Positions 44,470-52,256 of a stretch of 64,000 nt of DNA are shown in pieces. Under the pieces are notes generated by a model, which had not been told where the DNA came from, ran no database searches, and saw only the letters and a list, made by a program, of their open reading frames with translations. Source of the stretch: an uncultured Eubacteriales bacterium (lineage in GTDB: Bacteria > Bacillota > Clostridia > Christensenellales > UMGS416); the NCBI GenBank assembly GCA_900542005.1, contig UQLW01000014.1, forward strand, positions 1 to 64,000. The letters are read 5' to 3'. Both the position numbers and the translations under genes were made by a program. Position 1 is the stretch's first letter. The number at the start of each line of letters is the position of its first letter.

Positions 44470-45393
44470 TCATCTTGCGGCGCCGTCCCGGGCGCGCAGC
44501 AGCCGGAGCACATGGCTGAAATCCTCCGGCAGCGGCGCCTCAAAGTTCATCGGCTCCCCGGTTCTGGGGTGGGTCAGATGAAGCTGCCAGGCGTGGAGCA
44601 GCTGCCCCTGAAGGCAAAAGCGCTGACGGCGGTAGCCATAGACCGGATCGCCCACCACCGGGTGCCCGATATGGGCCATATGCACCCTGATCTGATGGGT
44701 TCGCCCGGTTTCAAGCTCCAGCTTGAGCAGCGTCTCATCCCGGTATTGCTCCTGGGGCCAGTACCGGGTCGCCGCATCGCGGCCCGAGGGCACCACGGCC
44801 ATCCGCTTACGGTCCTTGGGATCCCGCCCAATGGGCGCCTCCACCCTGCCGGGCTGGGTAACGCGCCCCTCCACCAGGGCCAGGTAAATGCGCCCGGCCT
44901 CCTTCAGCTGGATCTGCCGCGCCAGGCTCTGATGGGCCATATCGTTCTTTGCCACCACCAGAAGGCCCGTGGTGTCCTTATCGATCCGGTGGACGATCCC
45001 GGGCCGCGCCGCGCCGCCGATCCCGGAAAGGTCCCCGCAATGATACAGCAGCGCCTGCACCAGCGTCCCGGTATAGTTGCCGGCCGCCGGGTGCACCACC
45101 ATGCCCCGCGGCTTATTGACCACGACAATATCGCCGTCCTCATAGACCACATCCAGCGGGATATCCTCCGGCTCCAGGGGAATATCCTCCGGTTCAGGCA
45201 ACTCGAGGGTGATCCGGTCGCCCCGGCTCACCCGGTAATTGGCCTTCTTGGTCGTACCGTTCACCTGGACGCGCCCTTCTTCCACCAGCTTCTGGAGCCG
45301 GGAGCGGGTCAGCCCCGGCGTCTGCCCGGCCAGGTATACGTCCAGCCGTGCGCCGGCCTGCTCAACCTGCAGGCTGATCGTCTCCGGGGCCAT
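44470..45393 (-). CDS. rluD: RluA-family 23S rRNA pseudouridine synthase
   Basis: 307 aa. An N-terminal S4 domain (RLDVYLAGQTPGLTRSRLQKL) and the catalytic HRIDKDTTGLLV motif, where Asp is the nucleophile, with the usual GRTHQIRVHMA. The enzyme isomerises uridines in 23S rRNA; the exact sites are not inferable. The linker between S4 and catalytic domain contains a tandem EPEDIPL duplication. It overlaps lspA by 32 nt. Confidence 0.92.
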   Translation of the reverse strand: MAPETISLQVEQAGARLDVYLAGQTPGLTRSRLQKLVEEGRVQVNGTTKKANYRVSRGDRITLELPEPEDIPLEPEDIPLDVVYEDGDIVVVNKPRGMVVHPAAGNYTGTLVQALLYHCGDLSGIGGAARPGIVHRIDKDTTGLLVVAKNDMAHQSLARQIQLKEAGRIYLALVEGRVTQPGRVEAPIGRDPKDRKRMAVVPSGRDAATRYWPQEQYRDETLLKLELETGRTHQIRVHMAHIGHPVVGDPVYGYRRQRFCLQGQLLHAWQLHLTHPRTGEPMNFEAPLPEDFSHVLRLLRARDGAAR

Positions 45394-45877
45394 GCTCTCC
45401 CTCCTCCGGCTGCTTCATTTGGCGGGTATACCTTTCGTGGACCGCCAGGATATAGATCCCCATCAGAATACAGCCGATCACCAGCGCGCTGTCCGCCACA
45501 TTGAAGATGGCAAAATTGATCAGCTTGAAGTAGAGGAAATCCACCACATAGCCCAGGGTAACCCGGTCAATGAAATTGCCCAGCGCGCCGCCGATCACCA
45601 GCCCCAGCGCCACCCTCAGCAGCGGATGCATATCCCTGCGGTGCCGGAAAAGATACCAGCCCATGCCCGCCACCACCACGACCGTAAAGATAAAAAAGAG
45701 CCAATTATGCCCTTCCAGCATGGAGAAGGCCGCGCCGGTATTGCGGGCGTAATGGAAATGGAACACACCCTCCCACAGCGGGATATCCCCCGCCGCCTGA
45801 AGGGAGGTCTGCGCCCAGTATTTGGTCAGCTGATCGAGAACGAGCGCCGCTGCCGCGATTGCGAGCGAAACTAGCAT
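45362..45877 (-). CDS. lspA: Lipoprotein signal peptidase (signal peptidase II)
   Basis: 171 aa, four membrane helices. The catalytic Asp pair appears in the NFIDRV and FNVADSALVIG segments. It removes signal peptides from prolipoproteins, such as the GerM-like protein in this window. The rluD gene follows with a 32-nt overlap. Confidence 0.95.
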   Translation of the reverse strand: MLVSLAIAAAALVLDQLTKYWAQTSLQAAGDIPLWEGVFHFHYARNTGAAFSMLEGHNWLFFIFTVVVVAGMGWYLFRHRRDMHPLLRVALGLVIGGALGNFIDRVTLGYVVDFLYFKLINFAIFNVADSALVIGCILMGIYILAVHERYTRQMKQPEEGEHGPGDDQPAG

Positions 45878-45937
45878 ATACTTCTTCCTCCTTGCCCCTT
45901 ATGGGGCTTACCGCACCATTATGCAGGAGCCGCCGGG

Positions 45938-45961
45938 AAAAATCAAGGGCGCCTTCCGCCC
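45938..45961 (-). terminator. Possible terminator after the methyltransferase gene
   Basis: A 5-bp GC stem (45947-45951 with 45957-45961) with a 5-nt loop and a T-rich tail TTGATTTTT on the minus strand, 24 nt after the stop. Confidence 0.5.
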
Positions 45962-45985
45962 GGGCGGCTTTCCCCAGCCGGCGGG

Positions 45986-46750
45986 CTACCGCGGCTTGAC
46001 CGCGCGGGTCGCCCAGAAGGTGGGGATGCCCATCTCGTGGAGCCGCCCCTCCCCGTTGGTGTCCTCATAGACGTCCGTCAGCGTAAAGCCCGCCCGAAGC
46101 TGTCCGCCCAGCTGCTCCTCCAGGGTATGCGAAAACTGGATCCCCCAATGGTTCTCCATGGATTGCCGGTATAGCTCCGGCTCCTTCAGCGGGTTATAGG
46201 GCAAGCCGTGAACCAGCTCTTTCCCCTCTTCGTCGAAGAGGTAATTGATCCCGTTGTCCAATCCGGCCAGCAGGATCCCGCCGGGCTTAAGCAGCCGGTA
46301 GCATTCGCGCCAGATCGGCTCCACCTGCTCTACATAGCAGTTGCTTACCGGGTGGAAGATGAGATCAAAGCTTTCGTCCTCCAGGGGGATGGGTTCGGTC
46401 ATATCCGCCCGGATGATCTCAATGGCATACCCCTCCCGCCGGGCGACCATCGCTTCGCTTTCCAGCTGGCGGGGCGAATAATCCAGCACCGTACACTGCG
46501 CGCCCAGCGCGGCGAAGATCGGCATCTGCTGGCCGCCCCCGCAGGCAAGCCCCAGCACCCGTGCGCCCTTCAGCTCGCCGAACCAGGGCTTGGGCACAGG
46601 CTTTGTGGGGGAAAGCAGCATGCTCCAGCAGCCCGCCTTGGCCCGCTCAAAGGTTTCATGGTCGATGGGCTTCCCCCATTCCCAGCCTTCCGCCACCCAT
46701 TCGTCGATGGTTTGCGCGTTAATGTTCGTATATTTTTCTATTTCTCTCAT
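45986..46750 (-). CDS. Class I SAM-dependent methyltransferase
   Basis: 254 aa. SAM loop VLGLACGGGQQMP (about residues 72-84), then LDYSPRQLE and the IRADMTEPIP/FDLIFHPVS motif IV. The ATG at 46750 was chosen because the conserved part starts there; the ribosome site is weak. Similar genes form a family in Clostridia, often annotated as class I SAM methyltransferase without substrate. It is divergent from the CBM9-like gene. Confidence 0.82.
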   Translation of the reverse strand: MREIEKYTNINAQTIDEWVAEGWEWGKPIDHETFERAKAGCWSMLLSPTKPVPKPWFGELKGARVLGLACGGGQQMPIFAALGAQCTVLDYSPRQLESEAMVARREGYAIEIIRADMTEPIPLEDESFDLIFHPVSNCYVEQVEPIWRECYRLLKPGGILLAGLDNGINYLFDEEGKELVHGLPYNPLKEPELYRQSMENHWGIQFSHTLEEQLGGQLRAGFTLTDVYEDTNGEGRLHEMGIPTFWATRAVKPR

Positions 46751-46777
46751 TTTTGCATGATCCTTTATCTTTCTTGA

Positions 46778-46806
46778 TTGACAGCCCCGGACGGAGTGCA
46801 TACAAT
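46778..46806 (+). promoter_or_regulatory. Predicted promoter of the CBM9-like gene
   Basis: TTGACA (46778-46783), a 17-bp spacer and TACAAT (46801-46806): near-consensus, 47 bp upstream of the ATG. Confidence 0.8.
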
Positions 46807-46853
46807 CGTAGGGGAAGGTATGCCCATCCATGCGCATTAAGGAGGAATCCGCC

Positions 46854-47882
46854 ATGCTGCCATCGGTTCACGAGCCCATCATCGATTTCAACCCGCCCCA
46901 TTATGTCTGCCGCAGGACCCGCATCCCCCTGGGCGAACCCGACGGCCGCCTGGATAAGCCCTTTTGGGAGCAGGCGCCCTGGACCAGCCCCTTTCACGAT
47001 ATCGAGGGCGACAGCCGGCCAGCCCCGGCCAAGCTGGTGCGGGCCAAGCTGCTCTGGGACGACGAGGCCCTCTATATCGGCGCCTATCTTCAGGAGGACG
47101 CCATCTGGGCTACCGTTGCCCAGCGGGATCAGGTGATCTTTGAGGACAACGATTTCGAGGTGTTCCTGGCGCCTCAGGACAGCACGCACCGCTATTATGA
47201 GCTGGAAATGAACGCCCTGAATACCGTCTGGGATCTATTGATGGAAAAGCCTGCCCGCGACGGCGTCCGCCGCATTATCGGCTGGGACATCCATGGGCTG
47301 AAAAGCGCCGTCCACATCGAGGGGCAGCTCAACTGCCCCCAGGCCGATAACCGCTTCTGGTCGCTGGAGCTTGTCATTCCCTGGTTTTCCCTGCGGGAAT
47401 GCGGCGAAAATGAATGCTACCCCTCCCGCCTGGCGCCGGAGGTGGGCGAAACCTGGCGCATGAATTTCTCCCGGGTGGAATGGACGGTGGACGTGGTGGA
47501 GGGCCGCTACCAGAAGCGGCTGGATCCTGCCACGGGCCGCCCCCTGCCCGAGGCCAATTGGGTATGGGCCCCTACCGGCGTCATCGATATTCATATGCCC
47601 GAGCTCTGGGGCTATCTGCTCTTTGCCCAGGGGGATGCAGCCTTTTCCCTGCCCCCCGATGAATCCGTGAAATGGCAGCTGCGCCGGCTCTATTACCGGC
47701 AGCGCAATTATGGAGCCCTTCATGGCCATTATACCACATCGCTGCAATCCTTGATGGGCGAGGAAGCCCTTTCCATCACGCCTGAGATTTTTGTCACGCC
47801 CAACCTTTTTGAGATCTCCGCCCCCGCCGCCCAGGGAACCCTCCATATCCGGCAGGACGGCTATCTCTGGCGGGAGCCCTAG
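46854..47882 (+). CDS. CBM9-like carbohydrate-binding protein, no signal peptide
   Basis: 342 aa. The segment GRLDKPFWEQAPWTSPF, then RAKLLWDDEALYIGAYLQED and FEDNDFEVFL, resembles the CBM9-type beta-sandwich. WSLELVIPW and WRMNFSRVEW complete it. TAAGGAGG lies before the ATG at 46854. An upstream in-frame ATG (46830) lies 5' of the ribosome site. There is no signal peptide. It is a stand-alone gene that ends with a terminator. Binding target and catalytic role are unknown. Confidence 0.75.
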   Translation: MLPSVHEPIIDFNPPHYVCRRTRIPLGEPDGRLDKPFWEQAPWTSPFHDIEGDSRPAPAKLVRAKLLWDDEALYIGAYLQEDAIWATVAQRDQVIFEDNDFEVFLAPQDSTHRYYELEMNALNTVWDLLMEKPARDGVRRIIGWDIHGLKSAVHIEGQLNCPQADNRFWSLELVIPWFSLRECGENECYPSRLAPEVGETWRMNFSRVEWTVDVVEGRYQKRLDPATGRPLPEANWVWAPTGVIDIHMPELWGYLLFAQGDAAFSLPPDESVKWQLRRLYYRQRNYGALHGHYTTSLQSLMGEEALSITPEIFVTPNLFEISAPAAQGTLHIRQDGYLWREP

Positions 47883-47901
47883 CCTATATTATCCATACCG
47901 C

Positions 47902-47926
47902 GCCCGGCTCTTGCGCCGGGCTTTTT
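47902..47926 (+). terminator. Terminator of the CBM9-like gene
   Basis: GCCCGGC/GCCGGGC stem with a 6-nt loop and TTTTT, 19 nt after the stop codon. Confidence 0.88.
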
Positions 47927-47933
47927 GCTGCCC

Positions 47934-50639
47934 CTATTGCCAGTTGCCGCCCACCCGCCGCTTGCCGGTAATATACTGCTCGTTTTCGTTGATGTAGCTG
48001 TTGCGGCGGCAGGCCAGCAGCTGCCTTCGGCCCGCCTCCGTGCGGGTATAGACCAGGGCAAACGAGCCGGCGCGCTGGCTCAGCAGGCGGGCGAAGCCTT
48101 CGGCCCGCTTCTTATCCCCGCCCAATACCGATGGGCAGGCGAAGCTCTCCCGGTAGCGGTAGAGGCTGCGTCCCGCCAGGCGGAAGCGCTTCACCAGCAC
48201 ATAGCGGGGATTATCGATGGAGGATAGCAGCTCTGCCACAGCCTGCGCGAACAGGTGCTTTTCCCGGCCGCTCCCGCCCCGCAGGGCGCAGGCGATCGCC
48301 ATCCCCTCCGGGTCGCTCTGCACCCAGACCGCCGCCTCCTTACTTTCAATCTCTCCGGCCTGCTTCATGGCCTCCAGGATGCATCCGCACAGCGTCTGGA
48401 CCGTCTTTTTCGGGGAGATAAACCGCAGGATCCGCACCATGCCCCGCGACAGAAGCGCCGCTGCCAGCCCGGCCGCCAGGCCCGCAGCCGCCAGCTGAAG
48501 GGGCGAGCGGGCGCTTTGCTCCAGCCACTGCCGCATCATCTGTATCAGCACCGTGCAGGCCCCGGCCATCATCCCCTCCGCCAGCAGGTTCCGGAACAGG
48601 AAGCCGGTAGGCAGCGCGCTGGTAGGGATTGGCCTGATCTCCATTACCTCCGGCCTGGCAATACCCGCCATGGCCTTTTCCCAGCGCCTGGCCATCGCTG
48701 CCCGATCGCCTGAAAGCGCCAGCATTTCCCGGTTGATCCGCGCAATCCCCGCCGGGCTAAAGGGGGGCTTGAGGATATCGACCCGGCCAATACCGCTTTC
48801 AATGGCATCCCGGTGGTAGGCGGGCGCCATAAAGCACTCGAAGCGCCGCTGCAGGGTAGCAAAATCCTCCCCCTGGATGGCCGTGTCATCCTGGAAAAGC
48901 CGCTCTGCCAGCCTCCAGGGGCCCTTTGCTCCGGGCAGGGCCGGCGGCTCCACTGTCGCCAGGTGCCAGATATTGGCGGTTTTCTCCGGCTGGCTGCGGT
49001 CAATCCGTATGGCCCGCCCCCGCATTTGGTTGGAAAGCATAAAGCTGCCCACATAGCTTGCCAGGATCAGCGCGTTGATGCAGGGGGAGTCCCACCCCTC
49101 TCCCAGCAGCGCCGCGGTACCCACCAGCACATGGATCAGCCCCTGCCGGAAGGCTTCGGTGAGCACCTGGACCCGGTGCTTATTGCTGCCGCTGAACAGC
49201 GCCTCGCTGTAGCCAGTACCGCCCAGGCTCCGGCTGGAAAAGCGCACGCCGCAGCTTTGCGCCAGCGCAGCCGCTTCCCCCAGCACCCCGTCGGGCAGGA
49301 TAACCAGGCTGCCTGAAAGCACGGCCAGCCGCAGCCCCGGGATGCCCAGGCGGCGTACAGCCTCGAATACCGGCACGACGCCCAGCCGGTCGAAGGGCGC
49401 GCCGCCGCCAACCATGCTCAGCATATCCCGCCTGATGGTATCGGTCAGAATCAGCATGCGCAGCGCATTGCCCAGCTGGCGGCTCTCCTCCCGCACGATG
49501 GCTTCAATCCCGCTCAGCTTGCCCGCAGAGCGGATAAGCGCCCTTTCCGTGCGCCCATCCAGTGCCAGCCGTACCCGGCCCCGCTCCAGCAGCCCATGCT
49601 GTGCCAGCAGCTCGCGCACCGCCGCCGCGCAGCCCGGCGAAAAGACCTCCGGCGCGTCCAGGATCAGCTGCAGCGCCTGCTCGCCCATCTCCAGCCGGAA
49701 CCTGGGCAGGCGGCCGTGGGGCGAAATCAGGCGCACCGGGCCCCTAGGGATTTCAATACCTCCATAGCGGGCCATGCTCAAGAGGGCCGCCACCGGCCTG
49801 ACGTGCTCCAGTATCCATTCGCTCTTAAGCCGGTATTGCGTCAGGATACCGGAGGCCTCCAGCGCCTGCTTCAGGGCGCCCGTTTTCAAAAGCGCCTCCA
49901 GGCACGCGGATACCCGCGCCCGGTAGCGCTCCAGCGCCTCGCCCTCCCGGGCGGTAGGATAGGTGAAGTAGATATAGTCCTGGTGGGGGCACAGCGACCC
50001 CTCCGCCACCAGCTGGGGGACATGGATCTCCTCGTCAATCTCCCCGCAGAGGGAAATATACCGGTTCCACTCCTCCCCTGTGCTGTCGTAGGGCGGCGTT
50101 GCCGTCAGGGCGATAACGGTCACGCTGCCGCCCATCCTTTCCAGAAATTCCTCCAGGGCCCTCTGCCACTGGCTCCGAAGATGATGGGCTTCGTCCAGGC
50201 ATATTACCCCAATCCCAGCCGCCTGCATCGCCCCAAGCAGGTCAAAGCCGGTAAAGTCCTCGGTTTCCTTCTCCGCTTCCCCCTCCTCCAGGAGAGCATG
50301 GCTGTAGGCCGCGTGCAGCGCCTGATAGGTAACCGAGGTAAGAAAGCCCGGAGCCTTCAGGTCCAGGGATAAATAATCCGAGAGCGGCTCCCCCTCAGGC
50401 AAAAAGCTTCCGGCAAACCGCTCACCCCACTGCTGGCGGATGGTCACCGTCGGCGACAGGATCAGCGCCGGCTTGCCGATGCGCCGGATCAATTCCAGGC
50501 CCAGGATCGTCTTTCCGCTGCCTGGCGCCGCCACAATATGCATTTTCCCGTCCTTGAGGCATCGCTCCGACCGGTCCAAAACCGCCTGTTGATAGTCGCG
50601 GAACACACCCCGGAAGGCCAGCTGCTCCATTGGCTTCAT
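47934..50639 (-). CDS. SF2 DEAH-box helicase with two predicted membrane segments
   Basis: 901 aa. Walker A VAAPGSGKTILG (residues about 36-47), DEAH as CLDEAHHL (about 147-154), motif III ALTATPP, and motif VI QMRGRAIRIDRS (about 538-549) define an SSL2/type-III-restriction-like helicase core. Downstream, two hydrophobic segments occur (about 683-703 and 713-733). They are followed by a 160-residue C-terminal domain of unknown type. This is unusual for a soluble helicase. ATG at 50639 follows GGAGGGGAA; an ATG 30 nt earlier is possible. The gene is divergent from the CsoR-family repressor. A defence or nucleic-acid import role is speculative. Confidence 0.75.
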   Translation of the reverse strand: MKPMEQLAFRGVFRDYQQAVLDRSERCLKDGKMHIVAAPGSGKTILGLELIRRIGKPALILSPTVTIRQQWGERFAGSFLPEGEPLSDYLSLDLKAPGFLTSVTYQALHAAYSHALLEEGEAEKETEDFTGFDLLGAMQAAGIGVICLDEAHHLRSQWQRALEEFLERMGGSVTVIALTATPPYDSTGEEWNRYISLCGEIDEEIHVPQLVAEGSLCPHQDYIYFTYPTAREGEALERYRARVSACLEALLKTGALKQALEASGILTQYRLKSEWILEHVRPVAALLSMARYGGIEIPRGPVRLISPHGRLPRFRLEMGEQALQLILDAPEVFSPGCAAAVRELLAQHGLLERGRVRLALDGRTERALIRSAGKLSGIEAIVREESRQLGNALRMLILTDTIRRDMLSMVGGGAPFDRLGVVPVFEAVRRLGIPGLRLAVLSGSLVILPDGVLGEAAALAQSCGVRFSSRSLGGTGYSEALFSGSNKHRVQVLTEAFRQGLIHVLVGTAALLGEGWDSPCINALILASYVGSFMLSNQMRGRAIRIDRSQPEKTANIWHLATVEPPALPGAKGPWRLAERLFQDDTAIQGEDFATLQRRFECFMAPAYHRDAIESGIGRVDILKPPFSPAGIARINREMLALSGDRAAMARRWEKAMAGIARPEVMEIRPIPTSALPTGFLFRNLLAEGMMAGACTVLIQMMRQWLEQSARSPLQLAAAGLAAGLAAALLSRGMVRILRFISPKKTVQTLCGCILEAMKQAGEIESKEAAVWVQSDPEGMAIACALRGGSGREKHLFAQAVAELLSSIDNPRYVLVKRFRLAGRSLYRYRESFACPSVLGGDKKRAEGFARLLSQRAGSFALVYTRTEAGRRQLLACRRNSYINENEQYITGKRRVGGNWQ

Positions 50640-50716
50640 CGATTCTTCCCCTCCACCTGCATTGCCCATAGGCTGAGATGATCATACCATAAAACGCTCC
50701 CCGCCGGTACCGTATC

Positions 50717-50745
50717 TTGACAAAGCTTCGGATTCACAAGATAAT
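50717..50745 (+). promoter_or_regulatory. Predicted promoter of the CsoR-family gene
   Basis: TTGACA (50717-50722), 17-bp spacer, GATAAT (50740-50745). The segment ATAATGGGGTATAA (50741-50754) overlaps the -10 box and has a G-run flanked by AT, a form seen in some CsoR/RcnR operators. The operator call is weak. Confidence 0.65.
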
Positions 50746-50777
50746 GGGGTATAAATAGCTTCAGGGGGAGGCGCATT

Positions 50778-51053
50778 ATGAGGCAGTGTATGGACGCCGA
50801 TAATCTGCACCGGCGGCTTAAAAAGATCATCGGCCAGATCCAGGCCATCGACCGGATGGTCGACGAGGATATCCCCTGCGAGGACGTGTTGGCGCAGATT
50901 AACGCCGCCAAATCCGCCTTGCATCGCGTGGGCCAGGTGGTGCTGGAGGGGCATATTAACCATTGTGTACGCGACGGCATCGAGCATGGCGATGCTGACA
51001 AAACCATCGCAAGCTTTACAAAGGCGGTGGAGCGCTTTGCCAACATGACCTGA
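50778..51053 (+). CDS. CsoR/FrmR/RcnR-family metal-sensing repressor
   Basis: 91 aa, all-helical. The Cu(I)-type ligands C34, H59 and C63 of CsoR are present (in DIPCEDV and GHINHC). Starts MRQCMDADNLHRRLKKIIGQ. CsoR family repressors release DNA when a metal or electrophile binds. No copper exporter or chaperone gene is adjacent: the flanking genes are the helicase and ddh, so its target is unclear and may be itself. Confidence 0.88.
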   Translation: MRQCMDADNLHRRLKKIIGQIQAIDRMVDEDIPCEDVLAQINAAKSALHRVGQVVLEGHINHCVRDGIEHGDADKTIASFTKAVERFANMT

Positions 51054-51075
51054 TATGGGGCCTAGGACATGACAA

Positions 51076-51114
51076 AAAAAGAATCGGTTGCTTTCAGGCC
51101 AACCGATTCTTTTT
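51076..51114 (+). terminator. Bidirectional terminator between csoR-type gene and ddh
   Basis: AAAAAGAATCGGTTG (51076-51090) pairs with its exact inverse complement (51100-51114). A and T runs lie on both sides, so it can serve both converging genes. Confidence 0.9.
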
Positions 51115-51137
51115 GTTTCCCGTTGGGATATGCCTAT

Positions 51138-52115
51138 TTATAGCATTTTCGCCCGCAGCTGCTCCGGCGAAAGGGGAGAAAGCGCCGCGATGGGCAGATC
51201 CAGCACCGTCACCGCGCCGGTTTTCCCTCCCTGGTGCAGCCGGTAGACGGCCCTCGCGCAGGCTACCAGCACCGAGGAGGTGAACTCGGGATTGCTGCCC
51301 AGCTTCAGGGAGAATTCCATGGTCTGCTCCGTGTGGGCGGCCGAGCGGCCGCTGCGGATCACAAACCCGCCGTGGGGAATGCCGCCGTGCTCCCTCAGCA
51401 GGGTCTGCTGGTCCACAAAATGCACCGTGGTATCATAATCGGCAAAATAGTTGGGCATGGTGACGATCGCCTGGCGGATCGCCTCCTGATCCGCGTCCGC
51501 CTTCGCCACCACATAGCATACCCGCGTATGCTTCTGCCGGGCGGTAAGGTCCTGGGCCTGTCCGCGCCGCGCCGCCTCGACCGCCGCCTCAACGGGTATG
51601 GTATATTGCCGCGCGTCCACCACGCCGGGCACCCGGCGGATCGCGTCAGAATGCCCCTGGCTGACGCCCGGCCCCCAGAAGGTGGCGTCGCTGCCCTCCG
51701 GCAGCACCGCCTGGCCCAACACCCGCATCATGGAGAACAGCCCCGGATCCCAGCCGCCTGAGATCAGGCTCAGATGCCCCGCCTGACGGGCGGCTTCGTC
51801 CACCGCGCTGAAGTATTCCGGGATCCTGGCGTGGGTGTCAAAGCTGTCCACCGTATTGAACAGCTTGGCAGCCTCGGGCCCCTGCTGAGGCAGGTCGGTG
51901 GCCGATCCGCCGCAAAGCATCATCACATCGATTTTCCCCGCGTATTGCGCCATATCCTTTACCGATACGAAGGGCGCTCCCGCCGGGCCCATCCCCTTGG
52001 GCTCCCTTCGGGTGAAGATGGCGGTAAGCTGCATGTCAGGATTCTGGCGGATGGCCATTTCAACGCCCCGGCCGATGTTGCCATATCCCATGATGCCGAT
52101 TGATATCTTACTCAT
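51138..52115 (-). CDS. ddh: Meso-diaminopimelate dehydrogenase
   Basis: 325 aa. N-terminal GIMGYGNIGRGVEMAI NADP site, LCGGSATDLP, and the SGGWDPGLFSMMR substrate region of the DapDH family. It makes meso-DAP in one step from tetrahydrodipicolinate. This variant of the lysine pathway occurs in some Clostridia. It is alone, with its own promoter. Confidence 0.92.
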   Translation of the reverse strand: MSKISIGIMGYGNIGRGVEMAIRQNPDMQLTAIFTRREPKGMGPAGAPFVSVKDMAQYAGKIDVMMLCGGSATDLPQQGPEAAKLFNTVDSFDTHARIPEYFSAVDEAARQAGHLSLISGGWDPGLFSMMRVLGQAVLPEGSDATFWGPGVSQGHSDAIRRVPGVVDARQYTIPVEAAVEAARRGQAQDLTARQKHTRVCYVVAKADADQEAIRQAIVTMPNYFADYDTTVHFVDQQTLLREHGGIPHGGFVIRSGRSAAHTEQTMEFSLKLGSNPEFTSSVLVACARAVYRLHQGGKTGAVTVLDLPIAALSPLSPEQLRAKML

Positions 52116-52144
52116 GCTATTTCCTCCCTGTTATGTATGATATA

Positions 52145-52173
52145 ATTTTATCACATTACCGGCCCCATTACAA
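52145..52173 (-). promoter_or_regulatory. Predicted promoter of ddh
   Basis: TTGTAA (52168-52173), 17-bp spacer, TAAAAT (52145-52150), about 30 bp before the ATG. Confidence 0.7.
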
Positions 52174-52212
52174 TTCCCGACGGCTAAAATTCACGGGTTC
52201 CCCATGGACGCC

Positions 52213-52244
52213 AAAAAGCGCAGGGTATTCGTCATACCCCGCGC
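52213..52244 (-). terminator. Terminator of the PepSY gene
   Basis: GCGCAGGGTAT (52218-52228) pairs with ATACCCCGCGC (52234-52244), one mismatch, with a TTTTT tail on the minus strand. Confidence 0.85.
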
Positions 52245-52256
52245 CTTGTGCCGGTT

